Shown one piece after another: positions 50,441 to 62,075 of a stretch of 64,000 bases of DNA. The stretch lies in contig OZ231127.1 of assembly GCA_965153355.1 (NCBI GenBank), forward strand, positions 42,780,001 to 42,844,000, read 5' to 3'. Position numbers and translations under genes: made by a program. The DNA comes from Flaccisagitta enflata (taxonomy: Eukaryota > Chaetognatha > Sagittoidea > Aphragmophora). Numbering within the stretch: the first letter of the stretch is position 1; every line of letters starts with the position of its first letter. Under the pieces are notes generated by a model. The model searched no databases. It was not told the origin of the DNA and worked only from the letters and a program-made list of their open reading frames with translations.

Positions 50441-50570
50441 TCTTAAGAAAATCCTAATAGAATTGTTAGTCATGAGTATGGTGATATGCATCTACACTTA
50501 AAAAAAAACCCAAAATAGGTTTCTATGCTGAGTCATTTTTTCCTACCTACCACAGCTAGGGAACACGGTG
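49476..50570. mobile_element. Element with 48-bp inverted ends, 1.1 kb
   Basis: CACCGTGTTCCCTAGCTGTG... at 49476-49523 and its inverse at 50523-50570, with one mismatch noticed. No target duplication could be agreed. The family H copy at 49925 lies inside. Confidence 0.5.
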
Positions 50571-52124
50571 GGCGGGCAAAACAACTCTCAACACCAGGAT
50601 CGCGAAGGAAGTGACTTTACACTCCGCTACATTCTTTTCTCCATCCCAAATTTGGGTCGTTTGTTCTACTACTTGATTTATTTACTCTCTACTTGCAAAG
50701 TTGTGGCATGTTTTTTTCCTCTTTTCAAAATAAATCGCGCTTGCGTGTATTGTCTACATAATAACATTTCCTTCTTAGATGAGGCACTAATTTATCAAAG
50801 ACATGGTGCATTAAGATAGCTTCTTGTGGCTACTGTATGTGTAAGAGACTTGTGAAGTGTGAACACAGATTATGTTATTAGTCTCAAATCAGTCTGTGAA
50901 CGACTTCATTAAGACGTGAGTGTTAAATAGGCTCATTTTGAGGTAATATTTTTAGTCGCGTGCACGTGACTCTACAACCAGCTTTGTCCGTCAGTTGGTC
51001 AGTTGGTTGGTCGGTTGGTTGGTCACATTTTACTTTCTTTATGATTTTTTTTTGACCCCACTGCTCCTGCCCAAATGGTCTGGTGACCTCAAATATAGCC
51101 CCTGCCCACCCGCACGCGACTTCGGCAGCCGTGTATCCGGTAGTAGGTGGCAAAAAAGTTGCTGAAATCGAAATAATTATCTCAATGGATTTGAGGATGC
51201 AGATGTTAAGGTTTTCAAACCGTAGAATCCGATTCTGAGGTCAAAAATAGCAAATTCTGGCGGGATCATGGCCAGCAAGTGGCCCTGAACGAGCATATTT
51301 GGCCCTGAAAAAGCGTTTTCATCACTTTACTTGTATTTACCAGTATCTACAAGTAAGCACTGAAAGTATATGATATTCTATTGATTTTGGCATTTTCATA
51401 CATGGAAATACTATACCGAAGAGTTGTGTCTTGATACTTATCACCAATAATGCTGGTTTAGGGGCCCTGAAATGAGTATAATTTTGGTGAAAATCTGTGA
51501 TTTTGCCTGTTTCAGGGTTTGCCGACATTTGCCTATTTCTACCAGTTCTGTTTGTGAAAATTGGATTGTTTAAGCGTTAAAGTATATATTTCATAAAATT
51601 TGATGGCAACAAGAGATTTTTTGAATATTTGCTACCAATCTATGATAGTTTTTGGGCCCCAAAATTTGCATAATTTTTTGCAGAAAAACGCATTTGGCCA
51701 TGTAGTGATTAAGTCAATGCGAATATCAGGGGGGGGGTCATAAAGGGTTAATTTTGGAAAGTCCTTATGGAACTCTGGAATCTGAGGGTTGATTGTGTGT
51801 AGCAAAGGTTAGAAAATTTTTTTGGTCTCTCCCTTTTGAGGAAAAATGATCAGTTTTTGATCAAAAATGAGGTATCCAATAGGGAAAATTGCGTAAATTG
51901 CAAAGATAAGAGGCCATTGGTGGTATCCATCAGGACACGGGTTTTGATGATGTATTTTTTCCTTACCCTTACCATTTATGGCAATAACAAGGCTTTGAAT
52001 GCAAGATTTTTCTCATTTTCAGAGCTTTATACATGAAAATTGAACTAAAAATATTGAAATCATTATTAACTGTGCAAGCTCTGTGCTAGATCACCAAGAC
52101 TGCAGTATTGAGTCATAAAAAATA

Positions 52125-52697
52125 CAAGGTCGTATACATGGCTACCCTAGTAGCGTGCGGGTGGGCAGGAGCAGTGCTGGAAAAAGTCACAAGGGCATCT
52201 GGGCAGGAGCCGTATGCTTAGAAAGCTCAAAAACGCTAAAAAAATAAATAGTCGCAAAAGCGTTAGATGGTCAGCGGTACCCGTGCCCTGCTTAAGTAGG
52301 TTGTGGTTGAAGTTGAGGGAGAAGCGGATGATACACACATATGGGAATTTTCTCTCCTTCTTCCCCCAGCCTATATCTGCCTCCCTATCCTCGAGGCCCA
52401 AATCCCAGTCTTGACGCCCAAATCCCTAGAGAGTGGAATCTGGGCCTTTGGGTTGGGATTTGGGCCTTGAGGGTGGGATTTGGGCCTCAAGACTGGGATT
52501 TGGGCCTCAAGGCTGGGATATGGGCCTCCAGGCTGAGATATAGGCCTGGAGGCTGGGGGGAGGGGGGGTACGAAGGAGGAGAAAATTAGGAGAGCGACCC
52601 CTTTGGGGCCGCTGCCCAAAAAGGGGACCGACCAACCAACCAACCGGCCAATGGACCGACAAAGCGGGATGTCGAGTCACGTAGCACACAACTAATA
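52125..52697 (+). mobile_element. Family H copy carrying a family M element as its core
   Basis: Starts ACAAGGTCGTATACATGGC, then GTAGCGTGCGGGTGGGCAGG. At 52250 it enters AGTCGCAAAAGCGTTAGATG (family M end) with AGGCCCAAATCCCAGTC-type units (52395-52555) and GGGGCCGCTGCCCAAAAA (52603). It then resumes GGGGACCGACCAACC and ends GTCACGTAGCACACAACTAATAAA. This is nested insertion inside the Mutator-like element. Confidence 0.6.
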
Positions 52698-52984
52698 AAT
52701 TGCATTACCATATTTTTTCCATTTAGCCCCCCCCCTCCAATTAGCGCCCCCATCTTTTAATCTTAATGTTACACTTATCAGAACTTTCAAACAGATATTT
52801 GCAAATGATATCTCTATTTTCAGTCAAATTTAGCATTTTGATAACCTGTTATGAAAAAGATGGACTGAATGATAGTTCACTTACAATACAGAGGGGGCGC
52901 TAATTGGAGGGTTAAAAAGCAAAGTTATATTTCAATTTCAAAAGCGCCCGGGGCGCCAACTAGAAAAAATATGGTAAAGGTAAA

Positions 52985-53445
52985 CCAGTCACGCAAAGGC
53001 AATATGGTCAGCGTTACCCATTGCCCTGCTTTCTATATTGGTGATTATAGGTGATGGTTAGGAAGGCAGTTGCCCCAAAGGGGACAATGTCCTGTAGAAC
53101 ACAGGGGACTTCTGCCCAATTAGATTGTGAAGCTATTTTTTGAACCTCAAAGCTCAAATCTCAGCCTTTAGGCTGGGATATGGCCTTGAGGCTGGGATTT
53201 GGCCTTGATGCTGGAATTTGGCTTTGAGGCTGGAATTTGAGTTTCCAGGCTTGCATTCGAATCTCAAGGCTGAGATTTCAGCCTTGAGGTTGGGATTTCA
53301 GCCTCAAAGCTAGCATTTGAGCCTGGGATATTAACCTCAAAGCTGAGATTTGACCCTCGAAGCTCTGAGGGGGGGGGAGCTAAATGGATAAACGAACCCT
53401 GTGTTCCACAGGACATCAGCCCCTTCAAGGCCGCTGCTCAAACAG
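52985..53445 (+). mobile_element. Family M satellite-cored repeat
   Basis: ATGGTCAGCGTTACCCATTG, CCTGTAGAACACAGGGGAC, core of about 20-bp TTGAGGCTGGGATTTGGCC-type units (53150-53370), end CCTGTGTTCCACAGGACATC and GGCCGCTGCTC. Confidence 0.6.
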
Positions 53446-53704
53446 TTAATGAGTGGGATTTGTGCAAAATCACCAAGACCTCATTCACTATTTTCAATAA
53501 TCTCATTCATCATTTTGATTGCAAGCAGCTCCCACCTTTTGAAAGTCCCCTAAGGTGGATACAATTGGAGCCATGTAAGCTGTAGTGGGGCTAATAAAAC
53601 TTAGGTTCCTTCCTCACTTCTTATTAGGGTCCTGTCTGTAGTATTTTGATTTTAAATTAAATCTTTAAAAGGAAATTTCAAATGTTTTTATCTTGGTGAC
53701 TCAT

Positions 53705-54365
53705 GAATTTTTTAGACGCCTGCACGCGACTCTACAACCCGCTGTCCGTCGGTTGGTCCGTCAGTCCGTTGGTCTGTCACGTTTAGCTTTTTTTCGCCGT
53801 TTAACGTCATTTTAAGTCATTTTGAGTCATTTTAAGTTATTTACATTAAGTCTTCAAGTCTTTTGGTCTTAGTCTTTTAGTCTTATGGTCTTAACAACCG
53901 CACGTGACTTGTAACGCGATGGCCTTGTTAGCATAAGTAATGGATTTCTAAAAACTTTTACTCAATAACTGAAGTTTTTGGTGAGCTGAAACAGCTCCCG
54001 CTCAGTTGTTTTTTTTCACATTGTTTTTATTTGAAATGTGCACATTTTTAGTCGTGTACACGCGACTCCACCTTTGTTGGTTGATTGGTCGGTCTGTCCC
54101 TCCGTAAATTTTTTATGTTTTTTGATCTTTTAAAACATTTTTTTAACATTTTATGACATTTTTTAACATTTTTTTTACATTTTCAAATATTTTTTAAAAT
54201 TCTTGAACTTTTTTTAACATTTTTTCTTTTTTACATTTTTTAACATTTTTTGATATTTTTTGACATTTTTTAATATTTTCGAACATATTTGATATTTTAA
54301 CATGTTTTTACTCTTTTGTTTGTCGTTTCCAGAGGCACGTGACTGTTGCTCTCTTGGGCTTGTTA
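53705..54365 (-). mobile_element. Two family H copies with different cores
   Basis: 53711-53938: head GACGCCTGCACGCGAC, core GTCATTTTAA, tail GCACGTGACTTGTAACGCGATGGCCTTGTTAG. 54047-54365: head AGTCGTGTACACGCGAC, core ACATTTTTTA (54100-54300), tail GGCACGTGACTG...GGCTTGTTA. Confidence 0.6.
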
Positions 54366-54998
54366 TGATCAATTGTTACCTGTAACTTGGATCTCTGCAC
54401 GTTAGCACTGGATTGACGATAGTTAAATGATTCTTAGGGAAAGGGGAGAAACAAAAAAGCAAGCATGTGTTTGTTCGTTCGCGCTTGTCTGTCTGTGTCT
54501 GTCTATCTATCTGCCTGTGTATAATCCTATTTGTTCTAGCTTCTATCTTTCTGCTTGTCTAACTTTCTATTGCTGTCTTCCTTTCTCTCTTGCTGCCTGT
54601 GTTTCATAGAGAAAGTATAGCATTCAATTATTGTTAAGTTCGCAGATAAGAGGGGCATATATGCTCATTCAGGGCCATTTCAGGCCTCAATGAGGCTGTT
54701 ATTGGGCCAGGAAAAGCTTTCAAAGCACCAAAACTTTATTTATGCATGAGAAACAGCTACATTTAATTAAAAAAGATTCTATTGTACTACGTGTCTCTGT
54801 CCATCGCAACAATTTTGCCTAATATGCTTGTTACAGGGCCAATATGCTCGTTCCGGGCCACTTGCTGGCCATGATCTGCTCAGAAATGGCTATTTCTGAC
54901 CTCACAGATCGATTCTACAGCATGAAAAACATAATATTTGAGTCCTCAAATCGTCTATGACAATGTCATGGTGTTCTGCTACCTACTAGTGTATCCGG

Positions 54999-55385
54999 CC
55001 TTTTTCTGTCTCAACGTGAAATCTTGCCAATGTTACTCCCCAAAACACTTAATTTATAAGAACATTAAGTTAAGAGCCCTAAGATTAAGAATATCTTAAA
55101 AACGCATACATCTAGAAATTTTAAGAAAAAAAAGTTATGTAAGATCAAATTTAAGAAACATTGATAGAAAAGCTTAATTTTAAACAATTGAGATAATATT
55201 TTGATATTTCTTATATTAATGCTATAGAAATATCCCTAGATTTTAATAGTAATTATAAAAATGTATAGTTGATAGTATATTATCACATTTTCAAAAATAT
55301 ATATAGCATTTTAAATAAGGAATGCTCTAAGAATGTTTAAGGCTCCATTTGGTTTTAAAAAAAGAATATAAAGCCTAAAGAAAAT
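54999..55385 (+). other. AT-rich intron segment, no gene
   Basis: The first 20 bases continue the interrupted family H tail (CCTTTTTC); the rest is AT-rich with nothing to report. Confidence 0.5.
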
Positions 55386-57950
55386 AGTCGCAAAAGCGTT
55401 AGATGGTCAGCGGTACCAGTGCCCTGCCTAAGTAGGTTGTGGTTAAGTTGAAGGGGGAGCAGGGCAGCGGCCCCAAAGGGGTTGATGACCTATGCTTTCA
55501 CACGTATGGGGGATTTTCTCCTTCTCCTTCTCCCCCTCCATCCCTCCCCCCTCAAATTCCAGTCTCGAGGCCCAAATTCCAGTCTTGAGGCCCAAATTCC
55601 AGTCTTGAGGCTCAAATTCCAGTCTCGAGGCCCAAATCTTAGCCTCAAGGCCCAAATCCTAGCCTGGAGGCTGAGATTTGGGCCTCGAGGCCGGGATCTT
55701 GGCCTCATGGCTGAAATTTTGACATTGAGGCTGAGATTTGGGCTTCAAGACTGAAATCTGGGCCTCCAGGTTAGGATTTAGGCCTTGAGGCTAGGATTTG
55801 GGCCTTGAAGCTGGGATTTGGGCCTCAAGACTGGGATTTGGGCCTCAAGACTGGAATTTGAGCCTCAAGACTGTGATTTGGGGGAGGGGACGTAGAAGAA
55901 GGAGAAAATTCCCCATACGTGTATAGGTCATCGACCCCTTTGGGGCCGTGGCCCAAAAAGGAAGAAAAAAGAAGGAACTAGTCATCCAAGGATCGCACAT
56001 GGTCAGCGGTACCCGATGCCCTGCTTGGAGTGATCAGTGGAAGAAGTGGAGTGAGAGCAGGGCAGCGGCCCCAAAGGGCCGATGTCCTGTAGGACACAGG
56101 GGTGAATTTCCAGACGTCCTGAGGAGGCATATCCAAAAACTGATTCGATTGATTGGAGCACAGTGAGAAGATCAGGGGGACGTTCACATTGGCGTCTCAA
56201 GTACCTTCTCAAGCACTATTTTCTATAGGAAGAAGGTGCTTGAGAAGGTACTTAAGACATCCATGTGAACGTCCCCCAGGGATAAGGGCATATTAGAGAC
56301 CTGAGATGGTCATTTTAAGGGCTGAATTGAGATTCAAGTGGTCAGATTTTATGTTAGAGGGCTGATTTTGGGCCTGAAATGGCTGATTTTGGGTTTAAAA
56401 ACGCTGATTTTGGGTTTAAAAACGCTGATTTTGGGCCTTTGAGGGCTGATTTTGGGCTTGAGAGAGCTAATTTTGGGCCTGAGAGGGCTTATTTTGGGCT
56501 GGAGAGGGCTGATTTTGGGCTTGAGAGGCCTGAGTTTTGGGCCTGAAAGGACTGATTATGGGCCTGAAAGGGGCCTGGGAGGGGGGGGACGGACGTACGT
56601 ACGGACGGACGTCTGGAAATTCACCCCTGTGTCCTACAGGACATCGGCCCTTTGGGGCCGCTGCCCAAAAATAGTTGCAAAAGCGTTAGATGGTCAGCGG
56701 TACCCATCCCTTGCCTAAGTAGGTTGTGGTTGAAGTTGAGGGGGGAGCAGGGCAGCAGCTCCGAAGGGGTTGATGACCTATGCTTTCACACATATGGGGG
56801 ATTTTCTCCTCCTCCTCCTTTTCCATCCCTCCCCCCTCAAATCCCAGTCTCAAGGCCCAAATTCCAGTCTCAAGGCCCAAATCCAAGTCTTGAGGGCCAA
56901 ATCCCAGCCTCAAGGTCCAAATCTTAACCTGGAGGCTTAGATTTGGGTCTCAAGGCTGGTTTCTGGGCCTCCAGGCTACGATTTGGGCTTTGAGGCTGGG
57001 ATATGGCCCTCAAAACTGGGAATTGGGCCTCGAGACTGGAATTTGGGCCTCGAGACTGGGATTTGAGGGGGGGGACATAGAAGGAGAAGGAGGAGAAAAT
57101 CCCCTATATGTGTGAAAGCATAGGTCATCGACTCCTTCGGGGCCGCTGCCCAAAAACGATGTTCTTATAAAAAACAGGTTGCTCAAGCAATCAAGCATCA
57201 TTATGGTCAGCGGTTCCCAATGCCTCATGATATCATTCAGTATCATAGTGTTGAAAGAATGGAGCAGCAGTTTCGGTGGGGTCATTGACCTATGATTTCA
57301 CACAGGGCAATTTTATTCTTGGTTTTCAATTGTGTCTTTGGAGCTAATGAGTAATATAAGGGGTTTGAAGGTTGGGTTCTGAGCTAAATTTTGGGTTTGA
57401 AGTTAAGATTGAGGATCTTTATCTGAATGGCCTGATTTAGGATTCTGGTGCTTGATTTTGGGTCAGAGGCCTGGTTTGGGGTCTGTGAGGCCTGATTTGA
57501 GGTCTGAGAGGCCTGATTTGGGGTCTGAGAGACTTAATTTTCGAATCTGAGAGGCATGATCTGTGGGCTAAGAAGCCTGATTTAGGATCTGAGAAGCCTG
57601 ATTTGAGGTCTAAGAAGCCTGATTTGAGGTCTAAGAGGCTTAATTTAGGGTCTGAGAGACCTGATTCAGGATCTCAGAGGCATGATCCGGGGTCTGAGAG
57701 GCTTAATTTGAGATATGCTAGGTGTAATTTGGAGTTTGGGGGGCTTAATTTGGGGTTTAAGAAGCCAAATTTGGGGTCTAAGAAACCAGATTTGGGATCG
57801 GAGAAGCCTGATTTGGGTTTTAAGAAGCCTGATTTGAGGTTTCAAAGGGGGGGGGGAGAAAAACAGAAACATTATATCAGAAAAATTGCTGCATGTGGAA
57901 TCATAGGTCATCGACTCCTCTGGGGCCGCTGCCCAAAAAGGGTATTCATG
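55386..57950 (+). mobile_element. Cluster of four family M satellite-cored repeats in tandem
   Basis: About 55386-55962 (AGTCGCAAAAGCGTTAGATG start, AGGCCCAAATTCCAGTCT core), 55980-56670 (CATGGTCAGCGGTACCCGATG start, GAGAGGGCTGATTTTGGGC core, ends CCTGTGTCCTACAGGACATC), 56672-57155 (AGTTGCAAAAGCGTTAGATG start, AGGCCCAAATCC core), 57200-57945 (ATGGTCAGCGGTTCCCAATG start, TCTGAGAGGCCTGATTTGGG core). Each starts at the GGTCAGCGGTACC end and closes with GGGGCCGCTGCCCAAAAA. The left flank recurs inverted inside each right flank. Confidence 0.7.
56175..56277. repeat. Hairpin, about 42-bp arms, inside a family M repeat
   Basis: GGGGGACGTTCACATTGGCG... and its imperfect inverse ...CATGTGAACGTCCCCC, with the CAAGTACCTTCTCAAGCAC segment perfectly paired and a loop of about 19 bases. 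Pre-miRNA-like size, or a tiny MITE inserted in the satellite. Confidence 0.7.
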
Positions 57951-58965
57951 TTCTTAGCTTATTTTGGCCAGTTTTAGGCCAGTTTAGCAAATATGCCTGA
58001 GTGGAGCCTTATGAATCACTTACACATGTTAGGTAGCACCTTTATCAGTCTCATTACCAAAAATTGTTGAAGTCGCTCAAGCTGTTGCTGAGATATAAGA
58101 GTTTGAATACCGCTACTACGGTGGCTCGCCTGGGATGTATTCATCCGCGTGGGCTGCGAGAACGGCGAAGCAAAGAATTAAAAGAGAGAGCGTTACAATT
58201 CAGCTCGCGATCACTGATAGGTGCCAGTTTAATTTTCATTGCGGGTCAACAGATCGGAGTTTTGACCTGAAATTTTGGGTCCATATGTAGAATTTATGCG
58301 GCTTTTATGTCACATTGAGGAATTAAATGAAATGAATATTGTTTTAGCGCCAGAGGGGACTATTTTGAGTGTGACCTAAGTGTGACACCTGAAAAGGAGG
58401 GGGCTTTTGAATTGTAACGCTGCAGAACAATTTTCATTTCTCTGCATTGGAACTGAAAAAATCCTTGAAAATTGGGGCAAAAGTCCCTCAACTAGTTGTC
58501 CATGGGATGGAAAAAAAAGATTTGCTTATTCTCAAAGCAAAGACGGGTTTAAAGAAAAAATCGTAATTACTCTTAATTCTGGGCGGAAAATGACGAAAAA
58601 ATAAGGAGGCCGAGTACTCTGTTTCTTATTTTTTTTTCAGCACTTTACGATTGAAATAACGAGTCCAGTTTTTTTATACATTCCAGTAGAAGGATAATGA
58701 TTGCGTAGAAGCTATGAAATGATTCTCATTGACATTTTTTGGTTGGTTAAGCTTGCATTTTGCTTGCAGGGACAGAATCGGGGACAGGCAAAATAGTCCC
58801 TTCGACCCTTATTTTAGACCCCCTAAAAGTAGTTGATGTCACCAAAATTGGTTTGGCAAGGCGCACTGGGTTATGAGGTACGTAACCAAACCTTTGTGGC
58901 ATAGTTCAAAACAAACGTCGGAGCAGAAACACTCCTTAAGTGGTGGAGAGTAACGGTTTTTCGCG
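57951..58965 (+). other. Intron 11 segment, no supported gene
   Basis: Open frames at 58064-58270 and 58407-58604 lack splice borders and known motifs. Nothing else seen. Confidence 0.5.
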
Positions 58966-59245
58966 CGCATGACGAAATGCGACAACAACCATATCTCAAA
59001 CGGAATACTACTCAATACGTAGGTCACAAGTTACCCGACATTGATAAGTAAAATGTTATATCACAAATGCGACACCGCTTGAATGGAGGGTCATAACAGA
59101 TACGTTACCTGACATCGTGTTATAGAATATCATACTCAAATGCAATACTGCTTAAAAGAAGCGTCACATGTCACCTTACATTACATTATAGAATATCTCT
59201 ATTAGAATCTCCAATGCAAAAAATTGCTTTCACACATCACCTGAT
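58966..59245 (-). pseudogene. Array of four degenerate copies of the gene C last-exon start
   Basis: On the minus strand, AG|GTGA(T/C)-type acceptors preceded by GATATTCTATAA-like sequence recur about every 65-70 bases (exon-like starts near 59240, 59175, 59095, 59030). Translations echo VTCDPRFEQYC: VMCESNFLHW, VTCDASFKQYCI then stop, (C/Y)DPPFKRCRI, VTCDLRIE then stop. All are short or interrupted, so they look like decayed exon duplicates. They lie 180-450 bases downstream of the gene C first-exon donor. The 29-bp inverted sequence (58966-58994) closes the array. Confidence 0.6.
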
Positions 59246-59263
59246 ACTGAAAAAAAATGATCA

Positions 59264-59408
<145 letters not shown>

Positions 59409-59417
59409 CAGTCTCAC

Positions 59418-59570
59418 TTTTCCACACTTGTCCAGTGGTGGATTATTTACGGGTCCTCTGCAGAGTGAAAATGGATTTAGATTATACCCATAGCAACGTA
59501 TGGCATCCACTGATAAAAATTGGAGCGTTGACATCATCAAGAAGAGTAGCATTGGTAATTTCGAAGCCAT
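59418..59570 (-). CDS. Nested antisense gene C, exon 1: signal peptide and first cysteines
   Basis: ATG at 59570-59568 (minus). 51 residues: MASKLPMLLFLMMSTLQFLS is a clear signal peptide, followed by VDAIRCYGYNLNPFSLCRGP and ...DKCGK. Donor GGAAAA|gtgaga, phase 0. The plus strand also has a frame here, but without domain features. Linked by phase and Cys-rich character to 44890-44684 across a 14.5-kb intron; intermediate exons cannot be excluded. An A-rich tract (59614-59656 on plus as T) lies 45-85 bases upstream of the ATG. Small secreted cysteine-rich protein, Ly6-like at best. Confidence 0.6.
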
Positions 59571-60237
59571 TTCATCAATTGAAACTTAATGGCAAGTTGC
59601 AAGAGTAAACGGGCGTTTTTTTTTTTGTTTTTTTTTGTTTTTGTTTTTTTTTTTTGTGAGATAAAATAGGCGAAGTGGCAGTTCCTTACACACAGAGGCA
59701 GTAACCGACAGAAGAAAAAATCTTTCGGATTTTCAAACCTGCTCTGTCAAGGCTACGCCCACGGAGATCGCGGGCTTTTCTTCTATTTAATCGGTTCTGT
59801 TAACAAAAAATTGAGTGCGCAAAAAATTAGGGATGCCGTTGAAAATCGACCTGCCACATAAGGTAGAACAGCCAATTCTTTTACTCACCATCTTCAATTA
59901 AAAAAAATATAGACCTTATCTGGATATTTTGGTTCGATTATGTAAGCGGCTTTATCTGTCCATCGGTCCACACATAGGCCCGTCCGTCGGGCCGTCTGTC
60001 GGTCCACCCGCACGAGTTTAAAAGTGTTAAAACGCGCTTTGATAGACTGCGGTTGTTATTGTGTGTGAGGGGGGGACGTTGTGCACCCACCCGTTTTTCT
60101 TTCTTTCTTTCTTTTGTTCATTTGTTCGTTCGTTTTTTCGTTCGTTCGTTCGTTTGTTGGTTCGTTTGTTCGTTCGTTCGTTCGTTCGTTCGTTCGTTTG
60201 TTTGTTCGTTCGTTCGTTCGTTCGTTCGTTCGTTCGT

Positions 60238-60309
<72 letters not shown>

Positions 60310-60825
60310 TCGCTTTGTTATGAACCATTTTTGGCGTTATCAGTATTTGTCGAATAGAAAGCGGAGCAATGGTTGTGAGTGACTAAAGATTGTCGTGGTT
60401 TAGAATTTCACTCTTTTCAAGAAGTCGATTGTAAACATTGTGATTAATTTTCGGGGGTTAAAGTATTAGGCAGTGGTGCATTTTAAACTGAAAAAAAGAA
60501 AACAAAGCCAATTCATGGTCAATACGTGCGCCCCGTTACATTTCTATTGAATGAACGTTTTTATGAATGAATGAATAAATGAATGAATGAATGAATGAAT
60601 GAATGAATGAATGAATGAATGAATGAATGAATGAATGAATGAATGAATGAATGAATGAATGCATATTAGTGAATGAAAAGTGAATACATAGATGTAATGG
60701 GATGACTACTGAAGGCATGCGACGTCAAGGATTGAAAAAAGACGGCAAAATTGGCAGTGTTGCACGATGTAAAAGTTTGCATGATGGATCAACAGACCAC
60801 TGACCGACGAACGGACATGACCTCT
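59571..60825 (+). other. Intron 11 segment: poly-T, TTCG/TTTC and GAAT repeats, no gene
   Basis: T-rich tract 59610-59656. TTCG units turning into TTTC at 60100-60310. GAAT units at 60558-60660. Short family H-like GGTCC/GGCCGTC fragments near 59960. Confidence 0.7.
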
Positions 60826-61417
60826 CACGCCACGGGGGAGGCTTTCATAGGTCAAGAAAAGTTCTCGGTCATAACGGAGAGTGGTTTGGGCCTTAGGAAG
60901 ATTTACTTTATCACTTTATACCAAAACAAAAATTTTTTTGCTTCAAAATTTTTAAAAAATGCTGTAAAAAGCCGTAAAATTGGCATTTTTGACAGTTTTT
61001 TGGGTCCGCGGCTATTGTCAAAACATGCGTAAACAATGATTGTCTGGCACAAAAACATTCTTGTATAAATATAGGCCAACCCATCATCAAAAAATGCCAT
61101 TTTTACGACATTTTACGGCACAAAATGATACTAAATGATGACAGGTTGGCTTGTATTTATGCATGAATGTGTCTTAGTGCCAGATAATCATTGTTTGCCC
61201 ATTTTTTGACAATAGCGGCGGTTTTGGACCAAAAAAACTGTCAAAAATGCCAATTTTACGGCTTTTTGCGGCATTTTACAGCATTTTTAAAAAATTTTGA
61301 AGCAAAAAAGTTTTTGTTTTGGTATGACGTGATAAAGTAAACCTTCCTGAGGCCTAAACCACTCTCTATTATGACCGAGAATTTTTCTTGACCTATGAAA
61401 GCCTCCCCCGTGGCGTG
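60826..61417. mobile_element. Foldback element, about 290-bp arms
   Basis: CACGCCACGGGGGAGGCTTTC ... and the inverse at 61417. The whole 592 bp folds on itself (for example TGTCAAAAATGCCAATTTTACGG against its inverse in the left arm). Possible 4-bp target duplication CTCT (60822-60825, 61418-61421). No transposase. The centre contains diverged ATGATGGGTTGGCxT / AGCCAACCCATCAT-like halves. Confidence 0.8.
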
Positions 61418-61627
61418 CTCTCACATAGGTGAATTGGTGGTGATTAGAAGTCGATTTGAGGGTGATTGGTACTCATTTTTTGCGGTGGTGGGGTATGCAT
61501 GCAGTACTGTCTTAGAGATAAGCGAAGACACACTATAAATTCTTTCGAAATTAGCGCGATTTCATCCGAAACTTATATAAAAACACTGTTTAGAGCTTCT
61601 AATCCCGTTCAATCACATTTCTTCTGT

Positions 61628-62042
61628 TTTAGGCGCGCCATTGCACCTCTATAAGATGCTCTGTCGCTCGAGTGAAAAATCGCAGAAAATGTGTCAAATC
61701 ACTTGAAAACTTATGCTACTCATCAATCATGTTCCTCATTATTTCATTCATCATCATATTCAGCTACGGTTATGTCTGATAGAGCCTGGTATAGGTCTCA
61801 TAGAGCTCGGGATAGGTCTCATAGAGCTAAGGATAGGTCTTACAAGGCTAGTTGGGATAGATTGTACAGAGCTAGGAATAGGTCCTGTAGAGGTAGGGAT
61901 AGGTCTGATAGAGCTAGGGATGGGTCTGATAGAGCTAGGGATAGGTTTGATAGAACTAGGGATAGGTCAGATAGAGCTCGGGATAGGTCTAAGAATTAAT
62001 GACGCCAGGCGCACCGTCTTGGCCCGTGTATCCGGCCTTGTT
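61628..62042 (+). mobile_element. Family R hairpin-ended repeat with 21-bp core, next to exon 12
   Basis: TTTTAGGCGCGCCATTGCACC head, CTCTATAAGATGCTCTGTC, then about ten units of GATAGAGCTAGGGATAGGTCT (61775-61995), end GACGCCAGGCGCACCGTC...GTGTATCCGGCCTTGTT. It ends 33 bases before exon 12, so the exon's pyrimidine tract begins exactly where the repeat stops. Confidence 0.65.
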
Positions 62043-62075
62043 CTTTATTTTCTTCCTCTCTCTCTGTTTCTCAAG

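Larger units (their letters stand above)
51141..54988. mobile_element. Mutator-like non-autonomous transposon, 3.85 kb, 10-bp target duplication
   Basis: GTGTATCCGG flanks both sides exactly (51131-51140, 54989-54998). The ends are TAGTAGGTGGC... and the inverse of ...TAGTAGGTAGC, with similarity continuing about 200 bases inward (shared GATTTGAGGA, TAGAATC, TCTGAGGTCA, GGCCAGCAAGTGGCCC, CTGAACGAGCATAT on both arms). Long diverged inverted ends with a 9-10-bp duplication are characteristic of Mutator superfamily elements. No transposase frame inside; the interior carries nested family H and M repeats. It interrupts an older family H copy whose tail resumes at 54999. Confidence 0.75.

Noticed and set aside
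58064-58604. Two plus frames as small genes
   Set aside because: Non-ATG or unsupported starts, no motif, no splice sites, AT-rich ending.
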